Positions 9,170 to 17,228 of a stretch of 64,000 nt of DNA are shown in pieces. Within the stretch, counting starts at the first letter, position 1. Each line of letters begins with the position of its first letter. The stretch is from Mesorhizobium sp. NZP2077 (GTDB taxonomy: Bacteria > Pseudomonadota > Alphaproteobacteria > Rhizobiales > Rhizobiaceae). The translations under genes and the position numbers were made by a program. The notes under the pieces were generated by a model. That model made no database searches. It was given only the letters and a program-made list of their open reading frames with translations, and had not been told where the DNA came from. The stretch is from positions 1,866,001 to 1,930,000 of the forward strand of contig NZ_CP051293.1 in assembly GCF_013170805.1 (NCBI RefSeq). Direction: 5' to 3'.

Positions 9170-9180
9170 GGCCGACGCAA

Positions 9181-9206
9181 AACCGCCGGACTTGCGTCCG
9201 GCGGTT
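9181..9206 (-). terminator. Rho-independent terminator of the binding-protein gene
   Basis: A perfect 10-bp stem AACCGCCGGA (9181-9190) / TCCGGCGGTT (9197-9206) with a 6-base loop. Read on the minus strand it ends in TTTTGCG, just past the stop of the BMP binding protein. It also lies directly downstream of the plus-strand anti-sigma-like gene and could serve both. Confidence 0.8.
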
Positions 9207-9234
9207 GCAGATCATGGCTGTATGGCGCCGCCGA

Positions 9235-10224
9235 TCAATACGGGCAGGCGTTGTCGGCCGTATAGTCGTGCACCTGGATCTTGCCGGCGATGATGTCCGC
9301 CTTGGCCTTCTCAACCGCAGCCTTCATCTCGGGGGTGACCAGCGCCTTGTTGTTGTCGTCCATGGCGTAGTCGACGCCGCCTTCCTTGAGGCCGAGATTC
9401 TCGAGGCCGCCCTTGAAGGTGCCGTTCTTGCCGTCCATGAAGGCGGTGTAGACGGCCACGTCGACGCGCTTCATCATCGAGGTCAGAACCTTGCCGGGCT
9501 GCAGGCCGTTCTGGTTGGAATCGACGCCGATGCCGAGCTTGCCGGCATCAGCCGCCGCCTGCAGCACGCCGACGCCGGTGCCGCCGGCCGCGGCGTAGAC
9601 CACGTCGGAGCCCTGATCGATCTGCGTCTTGGCGATTTCGCCGCCCTTGGCCGGATCGTTCCAGGCAGCCGGCGTATCGCCGGTCATGTTCTGGATGACG
9701 TCGGTCGCGCCGGCCGACTTGGCGCCGCCGACATAGCCGCATTCGAACTTGCGGATCAGCGGGATGTCCATGCCGCCGATGAAGGAGACCTTCTTCGACT
9801 TCGATGCCATCGCCGCCATGATGCCGACGAGATAGGAGCCTTCGTTCTCCTTGAACACCAGCGAGCGGACATTGGGCAAGTCGACGGCGTCGTCGATGAT
9901 GGCGAATTTGAGATCGGGATATTCGGCCGCGACCTTCTTCAGCGCATCCTCCCAGGCAAAGCCGGCCATGACGATCGGGTTGTGGCCGTCCTCGGCGAAG
10001 CGGCGCAGCGCCTGCTCGCGCTGCGAGGCGTTGGACACTTCGAACTCGACATAGGGCGTGCCGGTCTCGGTCTTGAATTTCTCGGCGCCATGGAAGGCAG
10101 CCTCGTTGAAGGATTTGTCGAACTTGCCGCCCAGATCATAAAGAATGGCCGGCTGGACATCCGCGGCGAAAGCCGGAAGAACCATTGCGGTTGCGGCCAG
10201 GAGGCCGAGAACGATACGTTTCAT
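9235..10224 (-). CDS. BMP family nucleoside-binding lipoprotein-like periplasmic protein
   Basis: Periplasmic binding protein of the BMP/PnrA family, 329 residues from the ATG at 10224. A signal peptide is clear (MKRIVLGLLAATAMVLPAFA, cleavage before AD); no lipobox Cys is seen. Family features include ILYDLGGKFDKSFNEAAFHG near the N-terminus, GFAWEDAL, and AAAGGTGVGVLQAA for ligand ribose contacts. It presumably delivers nucleosides to the permease/ATPase genes at 4686-8327, although two plus-strand genes and its own terminator separate it from them. Confidence 0.9.
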   Translation of the reverse strand: MKRIVLGLLAATAMVLPAFAADVQPAILYDLGGKFDKSFNEAAFHGAEKFKTETGTPYVEFEVSNASQREQALRRFAEDGHNPIVMAGFAWEDALKKVAAEYPDLKFAIIDDAVDLPNVRSLVFKENEGSYLVGIMAAMASKSKKVSFIGGMDIPLIRKFECGYVGGAKSAGATDVIQNMTGDTPAAWNDPAKGGEIAKTQIDQGSDVVYAAAGGTGVGVLQAAADAGKLGIGVDSNQNGLQPGKVLTSMMKRVDVAVYTAFMDGKNGTFKGGLENLGLKEGGVDYAMDDNNKALVTPEMKAAVEKAKADIIAGKIQVHDYTADNACPY

Positions 10225-10436
10225 GTGATCCACACCCTGTCGGTTATTTTTTCCGTTACGCACCGCCTGCCTGCCCGGTTCACCGGCAGCCACGCGACGT
10301 CAGCCAGGAGTGTATTCCCCTCCCGCTCCTGGGCAATCTGGCACGGCCCGAAACAAAATTCACGCGGAATTTTGACCTTTTGGAAAAGCGTGCCACGGGC
10401 AGGCCGCTCGGCAGTCCGATCCTTGCGCGTGAGCCA

Positions 10437-11099
10437 TCAAGCGGTGGCGGCCAGCATGGCGCAGGCGATGCCGGTGCCCTTGAGGTTGCAATAGCCGTAG
10501 GGGTTCTTGGCCAGATATTGCTGGTGATCGGCCTCGGCGAAGTAGAAGGCGGGCGTCGGCGCGATCTCGGTGGTGATCTTGCCGTGGCCGGCACCACGCA
10601 GCTGGGCCTGATAGGCGTCGCGCGCGGCGTTCGCCGCCTGGAATTGCCGCTCGCTTGATGTGTAGATCGCGGAGCGGTAGGTGGTGCCGACATCATTGCC
10701 CTGGCGCATGCCTTGCGTCGGGTCATGGCTTTCCCAGAACAGCCGCAGAAGCTCGGTATAGGAGACCGTCTTGGGGTCGAAGACGACCAGCACCACTTCG
10801 GCATGGCCGGTCAGTCCCGTGCAGGTTTCCTGATAGGTCGGATTGGGCGTGATGCCGCCGGCATAGCCGACGGCCGTGACCCAGACGCCTTCGATTTGCC
10901 AGAACAACCGCTCGGCGCCCCAGAAGCAGCCGAGCCCGGACATCGCCGTCTCCAGCCCCTCGGGGTAGGGGCCTTTCAGCGGCCGTTTCAGGACATGGTG
11001 CCTGGACGTTGTTGCGATCGCCTTGGCGCGACCCGGCAAAGCCTCGGACGGCTTCGGCAGATTGAGCTTCTTGTTCAGCATGTCACTGAGAAAGAACAT
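10437..11099 (-). CDS. msrA: Peptide-methionine (S)-S-oxide reductase
   Basis: Repairs methionine-S-sulfoxide in proteins. The 220-residue product has the catalytic motif [11 protein letters not shown], the EVVLVVFDP and [16 protein letters not shown] stretches of MsrA, and a C-terminal Cys region ([13 protein letters not shown]) that could supply resolving cysteines. An N-terminal extension of about 50 residues before GCFWG is usual for the longer proteobacterial form. Monocistronic by layout. Confidence 0.95.
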   Translation of the reverse strand: MFFLSDMLNKKLNLPKPSEALPGRAKAIATTSRHHVLKRPLKGPYPEGLETAMSGLGCFWGAERLFWQIEGVWVTAVGYAGGITPNPTYQETCTGLTGHAEVVLVVFDPKTVSYTELLRLFWESHDPTQGMRQGNDVGTTYRSAIYTSSERQFQAANAARDAYQAQLRGAGHGKITTEIAPTPAFYFAEADHQQYLAKNPYGYCNLKGTGIACAMLAATA

Positions 11100-11137
11100 G
11101 CGCGGCCTTCCTTCCCGTCAGGATGCAAGAAAATCGA

Positions 11138-11461
11138 TCAGTTGGCGGCGAATTGGCCCGTGCGCCGCTGGCGGCGGTAGCCGATGGCGTAGAGCAGGAA
11201 GGCCAGCACCGCGAACACGGCAAAGCCCGGCTGGTTGAGCACCCAGGCGATGGCGCCGTCCCACAGCAGCGGACTGGCCTTGGCGCGGACGAAGGTTTCG
11301 AAGGCCGCCCGCGTGTCCGGCGAGACGGCCAGCCAGCTGGCGTTGAGCGGGGTCAGCACAAGCGCCGAAGCCGCCACCGTGCGCGTCGTGTCGAGCACCG
11401 CCATGATGACGGAAACCGACAGCGCCACCATGGCGGCAAGACGAAAAATGAAGCGAAACAT
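11138..11461 (-). CDS. Small membrane protein, unknown function
   Basis: 107 residues with an N-terminal hydrophobic helix (FIFRLAAMVALSVSVIMAVLD) and a second near the C-terminus (FAVFAVLAFLLYAIGYRRQRR). The loop between them contains DTTRTVAAS, LTPLNASWLAVSP and a WVLNQPG stretch. Start ATG at 11461 follows a strong purine-rich ribosome-binding site (GGGGGGAGAG). I recognise the pattern as a recurrent rhizobial small membrane protein but know no function. It follows the membrane protein at 11572-12306 on the same strand. Confidence 0.7.
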   Translation of the reverse strand: MFRFIFRLAAMVALSVSVIMAVLDTTRTVAASALVLTPLNASWLAVSPDTRAAFETFVRAKASPLLWDGAIAWVLNQPGFAVFAVLAFLLYAIGYRRQRRTGQFAAN

Positions 11462-11571
11462 CAAGCTCTCCCCCCGGCCGATCCTGGACGGGATCTCCGG
11501 CACCAGCGAGAAATAGAGTGCGCATGGCTTGCCCGCAACCGCGATACACGAATTTGAAGGGCTTCCTCTCT

Positions 11572-12306
11572 TTATGCCACCGGCTTGCGCCTGCGCCGGT
11601 GAACGAGCCAGACGGCAAGAATGCCACCGACAATGGCGCCGACCACCAGCCCGCCGAGGCCGAAGAAGGCAGCGAAATAGCCGCAGCCGCCCTCGAAACA
11701 GCTTACCTCGGCGACATCGGCGATCACCGAACCGGCGAAGAAGCCGCCCACGGCGCCGATGGCGGCGCCGAGGACGATGCCGAGCAAGGCCGCGGCAATG
11801 GAAACCAGGACCGGCGGCGCCTCGGTTTCCGGTTTGGCGTAGACGGTCTCGGCGCCGGAGCCGCCGCGCAGCAGGTAGATGCAAAGCAGGCCGACGCCGA
11901 TCTCGATGGCGGTGATGCCCAGGCTCCTGGCGGAGAAGACGAATTCCGGCACGGTGAGCACATAGGCCTGCCTTGCCAGCACCCAGACGATGAGGGTCAT
12001 CTGCCAGATGGTGAAATGGTGGGGGAAGCGCCCCGAGCGGCCAAAGGCGAGGCCGAGCAGGTAAAGCCCCCACAGGATGATGATGACATTGGCGACGAGC
12101 CCGCCAAGCAGGAAATAGAGGATCTTGTCCGGCACGCCGGAATTGCCGACCAGCCACCAGGCCGACGCCAGGCCATAGACCGACCACGCCATCACGAAGA
12201 TGAGCCAGCCGACCGGGACATAGAACATGTCGCCGCCCGGGCGCCCCACTGGCGCCTGTCCACCACTTGGGATTCCACTGGCCGGTTGTTCGCTGCTTGA
12301 CGTCAT
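11572..12306 (-). CDS. Multi-pass membrane protein, unknown function
   Basis: 244 residues with a Pro/Gly-rich N-terminus, two TM helices (from FYVPVGWLIFVMAWSVYGL), a further pair around residues 80-130, and two very glycine/alanine-rich hydrophobic segments (LLGIVLGAAIGAVGGFFAGS and LGGLVVGAIVGGILAVWLV) with two cysteines (CFEGGC) between them. It ends in a basic tail, HRRRRKPVA. The start at 12306 is tentative, with no close Shine-Dalgarno; an upstream in-frame ATG exists. Not recognised as a named family. Confidence 0.65.
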   Translation of the reverse strand: MTSSSEQPASGIPSGGQAPVGRPGGDMFYVPVGWLIFVMAWSVYGLASAWWLVGNSGVPDKILYFLLGGLVANVIIILWGLYLLGLAFGRSGRFPHHFTIWQMTLIVWVLARQAYVLTVPEFVFSARSLGITAIEIGVGLLCIYLLRGGSGAETVYAKPETEAPPVLVSIAAALLGIVLGAAIGAVGGFFAGSVIADVAEVSCFEGGCGYFAAFFGLGGLVVGAIVGGILAVWLVHRRRRKPVA

Positions 12307-12675
12307 GTCAGGACGATGCCCCCGCAAAGCCTCTGTTTCACTCGACAGCCGGCTGGCGGCGAAGTCAAGCATGGCGGGTCCTGCTGCCTTGCCTGTGCAC
12401 ATCATTCGGGGTGCGGGCACCCCGGAAACGGCTGCGGCGGCGACCCCAGGAAACACCATGTGGCCGGCAAAGCGAATAGAGCACCGTTATGGCTTGGCAT
12501 TCGGCGCGGGATCGACTAGATGAGCCCCGCGCCTGTTGCTTCGACGGCTCAGGTGCCGGGGAAGGATGTCCGCTGGTTGGGCGGCGTCCATGGTGCGGAC
12601 ATTCCGCGCCGCGGCCCCAAAGGAGATGCATCTCCCCAACCCGCGCGGCGAAACCGGCCGCGCGAAGGCAAAGAC
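12307..12675. other. Gene-free stretch upstream of tRNA-Ser
   Basis: About 370 bp with no convincing coding region. It probably holds the promoters of the minus-strand membrane protein and of tRNA-Ser. I see no repeat, hairpin or gene fragment that I can name. Confidence 0.5.
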
Positions 12676-12765
12676 GGAGAGGTGGCCGAGTGGTTGAAGG
12701 CGCACGCCTGGAAAGTGTGTTTACGGGAGACCGTAACGCGGGTTCGAATCCCGCTCTCTCCGCCA
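12676..12765 (+). tRNA. tRNA-Ser (GGA anticodon)
   Basis: A 90-nt class II tRNA with encoded CCA. The acceptor GGAGAGG pairs with TCTCTCC; the D arm contains TGGCCGAGTGG; the anticodon stem CACGC/GTGTG encloses the loop CTGGAAA with GGA at 12710-12712. A long variable arm (ACGGGAGACCGT) and T arm GCGGG-TTCGAAT-CCCGC follow. The long variable arm confirms serine identity. Confidence 0.97.
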
Positions 12766-12800
12766 GTTTCATCTAAATCACTAAAATCGCTTGGTGGTCA

Positions 12801-13838
12801 TCAGCGGCCACGTGAGCGAGCCCGTTTGATAAAGCGAGGAAGGGCAAGCCAGCGACCAAGCCCCGTTGCTGGCCGTGTAGGTTCGACGGCTGTCCTGTTT
12901 CCGGCGGCTGAAGCCGGCTTGGTGCAGACAATCAGGTCCGTGTATTCACCAAGGATACCGTGTGTGCGATCAGCGAAGCGATACACGCGAACGTCAAATG
13001 GTGCCCACTCCGCGATGGCCAGGTGGAGATCGTAGCCGTAATCGACAGTCACGATGGAACCGTCGCTGCTGACCGGATTTCCGTGGATTTCCGGCGCTTT
13101 CAAATGCTCTCTCGTCCCATCCGCATGCTGAACGAACCTGCGCTCCCATGCGTTGGTTTGAGATTTCCGGACCGGAAAGGTACAGATGTAAGTTCCGCCG
13201 GGTTTTATCGTTCTGAAAATCTCCGGAATGACCTTGTCCGGATGATATACGTGCTCCATCACGTCGAGCGTCACCGTGATGTCAAAGCAGCAATCTTCAA
13301 AAGTCAGGCTTTCGAGGCTTTCATTGCGAACTCCCTTGTGCATTGACCCGAATGGCTGGTCCGGGAAGTATTGAGAAGCGATGTAGTATCGCGCGTCCCG
13401 CTTCATCACCGGAGATATGCCTCTGACTTCGGGCGATGACTCATGGATGTGCAAGTTGCGCCAGCCGGGTCTCAGCTCATTGAGGATCAGCGCCAGCGCC
13501 CGCTCCCTGGGGATCGACCCTTTAGGGCACGATGTACACACCAGTTCCTGGCGAAGCCAGGCGCCCTTCGCCAGGAACTCTGTGTTCTTCTGGCAAATGG
13601 GGCAAAACCCCGAAATTTTCCACGGCTGAAATTCGCTCATCAGTCTCGTCGATAGCTGTTCGTGAGCACCTTCGCCACTCCATTCAATGAAGACAAATTT
13701 CAAGGATGGCCAAATACCGAAGTCGGCGTCCATCACTTCGGCATGCTGCTGATCCGCGTCAGCGGCAGCCTTGGCTGGTGGACCGGGCATCTGATGTAGC
13801 CCCACGGGCAAGCGGCGCGAAGGAATAAAAGCGTTCAT
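12801..13838 (-). CDS. SAM-dependent methyltransferase with zinc-ribbon-like N-terminal Cys pairs
   Basis: 345 residues. Cysteines C79xxC82 and C101xxC104 could form a zinc ribbon. The C-terminal part is a class I methyltransferase: LDVMEHVYHPDKVIPEIFRTI and IKPGGTYICTFPV are the post-I and motif II/III stretches of the Methyltransf_11/25 type. ATG at 13838 has an excellent Shine-Dalgarno (GGGAGG). Base composition is visibly lower in GC than its neighbours and the gene abuts the 3' end of tRNA-Ser, both consistent with horizontal acquisition. Such proteins are often associated with surface glycan or glycosyltransferase loci; the substrate is unknown. Confidence 0.8.
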   Translation of the reverse strand: MNAFIPSRRLPVGLHQMPGPPAKAAADADQQHAEVMDADFGIWPSLKFVFIEWSGEGAHEQLSTRLMSEFQPWKISGFCPICQKNTEFLAKGAWLRQELVCTSCPKGSIPRERALALILNELRPGWRNLHIHESSPEVRGISPVMKRDARYYIASQYFPDQPFGSMHKGVRNESLESLTFEDCCFDITVTLDVMEHVYHPDKVIPEIFRTIKPGGTYICTFPVRKSQTNAWERRFVQHADGTREHLKAPEIHGNPVSSDGSIVTVDYGYDLHLAIAEWAPFDVRVYRFADRTHGILGEYTDLIVCTKPASAAGNRTAVEPTRPATGLGRWLALPRFIKRARSRGR

Positions 13839-13933
13839 CTGGAACCTCCCGCGCTGCCGCGCGTTTCACGGCGTCCCGTCCGTGGACCAGCCCGGATATT
13901 TCTCCTGGCGCTGCCATAATCAGGAGCCGTTTC

Positions 13934-14236
13934 ATGTACGACAAGCTGTTTCATTCGCCGGTGGCGCTGACCGTCGGCCTCGGCTTCAAGCGCGAGATCG
14001 CCTCGCTGGCCGAGATGCACGATTTCCTGACCAACTGGACGACGTCGCGCCGTGGTCCGCTCTATCGCCACGCCGTCGAGGCGTGTGATCTGGCGCTGGA
14101 AGGTTGCATCACCAGGGATGAGGCGCGCCATGCGCTCGTCGACTTCGCGAAAGCCACCGGCATTCTCTGGCCCGAGATCGAGCCGGTGATCGTGGCGCGC
14201 GCCGTCGCGCGCGGCTATGGCGGCTACGCCGCTTGA
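13934..14236 (+). CDS. DUF982 family protein
   Basis: A 100-residue protein of the rhizobial DUF982 family. It shows the typical pattern VALTVGLGFKREIASLAEM, TTSRRGPLYRHAVEACDLAL and DEARHALVDFAKATGI, ending in a Gly-rich YGGYAA. The ATG at 13934 follows a CAGGAG site. The function of the family is unknown. A degraded partial copy of the same gene is present at 16674-16851. Confidence 0.85.
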   Translation: MYDKLFHSPVALTVGLGFKREIASLAEMHDFLTNWTTSRRGPLYRHAVEACDLALEGCITRDEARHALVDFAKATGILWPEIEPVIVARAVARGYGGYAA

Positions 14237-14288
14237 TTTCTGAGGCCACCTCCCGTCGTGGTGGCCAATTCAATATCGATCGCCACAG

Positions 14289-14320
14289 AAAGCCCGGCCT
14301 GGCCCTCCCAGCCGGGCTTT
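14289..14320. terminator. Hairpin between convergent small genes
   Basis: A 10-bp perfect stem AAAGCCCGGC (14289-14298) / GCCGGGCTTT (14311-14320) with a 12-base loop. A/T ends on both sides let it act in either direction, for the DUF982 gene (+) and the small basic protein gene (-). Confidence 0.7.
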
Positions 14321-14381
14321 CACTCTGCTAAGGGAAGATCGCGTTTATCTACGGCGATGTTGCCCGGCGCTTTTGGGGCAA

Positions 14382-14579
14382 TCAACCTTTCGAAGGCGCA
14401 CCCCGGCGTGCCGGGCTGTGCCTCGTCGGATCAGGCGCCTGCGCTGACTGCGCGGCAAGGCGCAGCTCTCTCAATCTGGCTGTCTTTGCCTCGCGGGCCG
14501 CCCGCTCGGCATCGATCACGATCTGCGATTCACGTTTGGCGCGCTCGTCACGCTGGGTGTCGACTTTTGCACGGACCAT
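14382..14579 (-). CDS. Small highly charged protein, unknown function
   Basis: 65 residues, very rich in Arg/Lys/Glu/Ala (VRAKVDTQRDERAKRESQ then RAAREAKTARLREL), predicted to be one long helix with a disordered Pro-rich tail. The start ATG at 14579 has a good ribosome-binding site (GGAGGTAGGAG), the best support that it is real. It resembles short lysine/arginine-rich proteins seen in rhizobia; no function known. Confidence 0.6.
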   Translation of the reverse strand: MVRAKVDTQRDERAKRESQIVIDAERAAREAKTARLRELRLAAQSAQAPDPTRHSPARRGAPSKG

Positions 14580-14716
14580 GTGCTCCTACCTCCATCACGC
14601 AGAGCTGGCGGTTCGGAACGCCGCCTCTTCCGCCCCGCATGGTGCAGCGTCGCGGCGAAGGCGGCGATTACAAATGATGGTCGGAAAACTTTTGCCACCG
14701 ATGCCGGGGAGGGCCG

Positions 14717-14953
14717 TCAGTCGCACCAGCCTGACGAGACGACCAGCGACGCCTCGAAGATCTGGCGCCCGTCCTCGTCGCGTACCTTGACGGTGATCGC
14801 GGTGTGGTCGTTTTCGATGATCTCATCGCGGACGATGTCGGGCAGGATGCGGATCGCTTCGCGCCGCATGCGTTCGCGGGTTTCGAAGACCTGGCCGTCA
14901 TCATCGACCGTCAGACCGTCGCCATTGTAGAGGTCGAGATAGTATCGAGGCAT
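14717..14953 (-). CDS. DUF6894 family small protein
   Basis: 78 residues starting MPRYYLDLYNGDGLTVDD, with RREAIRILPDIVRDEI and a C-terminal VKVRDEDGRQIFEASLVV. This is the recognisable rhizobial DUF6894 pattern (formerly unnamed hypothetical proteins). The start at 14953 matches the family's conserved N-terminus; an upstream in-frame ATG at 14995 would add 14 non-conserved residues. Function unknown. It is divergent from the Crp/Fnr gene. Confidence 0.8.
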   Translation of the reverse strand: MPRYYLDLYNGDGLTVDDDGQVFETRERMRREAIRILPDIVRDEIIENDHTAITVKVRDEDGRQIFEASLVVSSGWCD

Positions 14954-15101
14954 AGTGGGCCGGACCTCAGGCTGTTGAAATGGCGAGATATTCAACCGAC
15001 AATTCGCGGACCGGGCAGTTGTTCCACCAATGGTGGCATTTGCCGTGGAACAAGCGGGTCCAACAAATGTTAATGCCCATGAGCAGCCAAGGGCCTAGTT
15101 C

Positions 15102-15893
15102 ATGCAAAGCCGCCTTGCTTCCGACAGAAACACTTGGGGGTCGGCCCCGGAAGCCCTTTCGCCGGAGATCGCGGTGCTAGAATCCCTTTACCTGAACCTC
15201 GGCCAGCACGATGCGCTGTCGGACGCCGAAAAGGCGCTGCTGGCCGGCGCCATGACGTTTGAACGGCATTTCGCCGTCGGCCAGGACATTGTCGCATCGG
15301 GATCGCGGCCGACCTATTCGACGCTGGTCCTCGATGGGCTGGCGGCGCGCTACAAGGTGCTGGAGAATGGCGGCCGGCAGTTCACCTCATTGCAGGTGCC
15401 CGGCGACTTTGTCGATCTCCACGCCTTCCTGCTGAAGACCATGGATCACGGCATCGTCGCTCTGTCGCCCTGCCATGTTATGTTCGCCGATCATGGCCGG
15501 CTTCGCACCATCACCGAGCAGGCGCCGCATCTCACCCGGCTGTTGTGGCTGGACACGCTGGTCGACGGCGCCATTCATCGCGAATGGATCGTCGCCATGG
15601 GACGGCGGTCCAAGACCTCGCATCTGGCGCATCTGGTCTGTGAGCTTTTCGTGCGGCTGCAGGTGGTGCAGCGGACCAACGGCATGAGCTTTCACCTGCC
15701 GCTCTCGCAAGCAGAGATGGCCGACGTGCTTGGCCTGTCGGTGGTGCACATGAATCGGGTTATCGGCGCCTTGCGCAAGGTAGGCGTCGTCAGCTGGGCA
15801 AACCACACGGTGACCATTTTGGACTGGCACCGGCTGCAGGAGATCGCCGAGTTCGATCCGACGTATCTAAGCATGATGCGGGAACCGCGCTAA
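15102..15893 (+). CDS. Crp/Fnr family transcriptional regulator
   Basis: 263 residues: an N-terminal cyclic-nucleotide-binding-like beta-roll (FAVGQDIVASGSRPTYSTLVLDGLAARYK), a dimerisation helix, and a C-terminal winged HTH with the recognition region LPLSQAEMADVLGLSVVHMNRVIGAL (about residues 200-225). The cysteine set of oxygen-sensing FNR is absent, so it is not an Fe-S sensor of that type. The effector is unknown. A large palindrome follows its stop codon. Confidence 0.88.
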   Translation: MQSRLASDRNTWGSAPEALSPEIAVLESLYLNLGQHDALSDAEKALLAGAMTFERHFAVGQDIVASGSRPTYSTLVLDGLAARYKVLENGGRQFTSLQVPGDFVDLHAFLLKTMDHGIVALSPCHVMFADHGRLRTITEQAPHLTRLLWLDTLVDGAIHREWIVAMGRRSKTSHLAHLVCELFVRLQVVQRTNGMSFHLPLSQAEMADVLGLSVVHMNRVIGALRKVGVVSWANHTVTILDWHRLQEIAEFDPTYLSMMREPR

Positions 15894-15904
15894 GGTGTAT
15901 TGAT

Positions 15905-16021
15905 ATTCAGGTGAGGCCGGCCTGCAAACGATGGGTTTCTCCGCATCCGGTGCTCACGTACTTAAGTACGCTCCGCTCCGGTTCTCGAAACCCACCATTT
16001 TCGGCTCGGCCTGACCTGAAT
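15905..16021. repeat. 117-bp imperfect palindrome between Crp/Fnr and DUF892 genes
   Basis: The segment folds on itself about a perfect 14-bp centre, CGTACTTAAGTACG (15957-15970). Outer arms begin ATTCAGGTGAGGCCGG and end CCTGACCTGAAT; intermediate parts GATGGGTTTCTCCGCA and GAAACCCACCATTTTCGG also pair. Arms of about 55 bases could form a long hairpin or cruciform. It lies between convergent genes and may also terminate transcription from both. Its architecture suggests a REP/RIME-like mobile palindrome. Confidence 0.75.
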
Positions 16022-16067
16022 CTCAACACACCTTTGGCCGGTCAACGCGGCCCCCGATCTTGCGGAT

Positions 16068-16565
16068 TTACGCTGCTTCGGCGGCGACGTTGACAGCCGA
16101 CTCCGCGATCTTGGTCAGCGTCTCGTCGGTCACCTTCTCTTCCTTCAGCGTCGCTTCGAGAAGCGTCACGGCTTCGTTCAGGCCGAGTTCGCCGGCCCAT
16201 GTCCGCAGCGTGCCATAGCGCGAGATCTCGTAGTGTTCGACCGCTTGCGCGGCGGCCAGCAGGCCGGCATCGAGCGCGGGAGAGCCCTTGTACTCCTCCA
16301 TGATCTCGGCGCCTTCCTCGGTGATGCCCATGATGGCCGCACAGGTCTTGCCGACCGGCTTCTTGCCGATGACGCCGAAGACCTTCTCCAGCCTCGCGAC
16401 ATGGCCTTCGGTTTCGGTGCGGTGCTTTTCGAAGGCAGCCTTCAACTCGCCACTTTGCGCGGCCTTGGCCATTTTCGGCAGCGTCGCCAGTATCTTCTTT
16501 TCGGCGAAATAGATGTCCTTCAGCGTGTCGTGAAACAGGTCGTCGAGCATTTTCTGTTTTGCCAT
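16068..16565 (-). CDS. DUF892 ferritin-like (YciE/YciF type) protein
   Basis: 165 residues of predicted all-helical ferritin-like fold. Metal-ligand-type Glu/His residues are in place: FHDTLKDIYFAEKKIL, EKHRTETEGHVARLEKVF, and AAAQAVEHYEISRYGTL. Such proteins are stress-induced and bind di-iron in homologues. The ATG at 16565 is preferred over 16571 because GGAG then has a 6-base spacing instead of abutting the start codon. It is transcribed away from the repeat-bounded segment. Confidence 0.85.
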   Translation of the reverse strand: MAKQKMLDDLFHDTLKDIYFAEKKILATLPKMAKAAQSGELKAAFEKHRTETEGHVARLEKVFGVIGKKPVGKTCAAIMGITEEGAEIMEEYKGSPALDAGLLAAAQAVEHYEISRYGTLRTWAGELGLNEAVTLLEATLKEEKVTDETLTKIAESAVNVAAEAA

Positions 16566-16627
16566 TGTCATCTCCTTCAGTTGGTCCCTCGCGTCGACAA
16601 TCTCGCATTGGAGGATTTGTTCCGACT

Positions 16628-16670
16628 GATCCGCATCCCGAAAATCTTTATAAAATTCCTATTTCTTTCC
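16628..16670 (+). repeat. 43-bp perfect direct repeat, copy 1
   Basis: Identical over 43 bases to 17385-17427. It starts GATCCGCATCCCGAAAATC and continues through TTTATAAAATTCC to a pyrimidine-rich end. It lies 63 bp upstream of the DUF892 start and directly abuts the degraded DUF982 copy. Confidence 0.95.
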
Positions 16671-16673
16671 ACC

Positions 16674-16851
16674 CTGTGGTCCTCTCCATCGCCATGCCGT
16701 GGAGGCCTGTGGCCTTGGGCTGGAAGGTTGCATATCACCAGGGATGAGGCGCGCCATGCGCTCGTCGAATTCGCGAAAGCCACCCCGGCATTCTCTGGCC
16801 CGAGATCGAGCCGGTCATGTCGCGCGCGGCTATGGCGGCTATGCCGCCTGA
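16674..16851 (+). pseudogene. Degraded partial copy of the DUF982 gene
   Basis: The sequence aligns with the last roughly 60 codons of the intact DUF982 gene at 13934-14236, including the stop. For example GGAAGGTTGCATATCACCAG corresponds to GGAAGGTTGCATCACCAG, and the run from GGGATGAGGCGCGCCATG onward is near-identical. Two-base insertions (AT after GCAT; CC in GCCACCCCGG) and a deletion of about 12 bases near CGGTCATGTCG disrupt the frame, and the N-terminal part is missing. The copy begins within a few bases of the 43-bp repeat, suggesting a rearrangement junction. Confidence 0.85.
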
Positions 16852-16933
16852 TCGTCCGCGGTGCCCAGCGCCCCGCCCTTCACCGACAATGGTTCTGCCG
16901 TGTAGCTTCACCTCTCGAAGGACCAGGAGGGAC

Positions 16934-16968
16934 CAGCCCGCTGCTGGGACTGGGGGGGCAGCGGGCTG
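16934..16968. terminator. GC-rich hairpin in the pre-kdp segment
   Basis: An 11-bp perfect stem CAGCCCGCTGC (16934-16944) / GCAGCGGGCTG (16958-16968) with a 13-base loop. There is no adjacent intact gene on the plus strand, so it may be the orphan terminator of a lost gene. Confidence 0.45.
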
Positions 16969-17051
16969 TTGGGCTTGCACCCCAAGAGTAGCGAAAGGGC
17001 GGCATTGATGTTCGCTACTCCGAGACACCTTATGAGACTGGGCCAAGGTGC

Positions 17052-17071
17052 GCGACTTACGGATTCGTAAG
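17052..17071. promoter_or_regulatory. Operator-like palindrome 1
   Basis: GCGACTTACGGATTCGTAAG contains the inverted repeat CTTACG-GATT-CGTAAG. A closely similar site is at 17229-17248. The regulator is unknown. Confidence 0.5.
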
Positions 17072-17228
17072 AGGTGGCCTGCGGGGAATCTTGTGCGTGT
17101 CGGCGGCCTGCTGCCGCCGGATGGGCGCGGGCAGCGGGCCGCCATTCGCTTCGGCGGGTGGAGGCCCACCGGGCAGCAAAGTGCCGTTCACTGCCGACTG
17201 TGATGGTTAGCTGGGATTGCCTAGATCG

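Noticed and set aside
12489..12776. Plus-strand open frame covering tRNA-Ser
   Set aside because: It reads through the tRNA gene and its product matches the well-known spurious translation of tRNA sequence.
14258..14677. Plus-strand open frame between the DUF982 and DUF6894 genes
   Set aside because: Crosses a terminator hairpin and lies antisense to a small gene with a good ribosome-binding site; composition is not protein-like.
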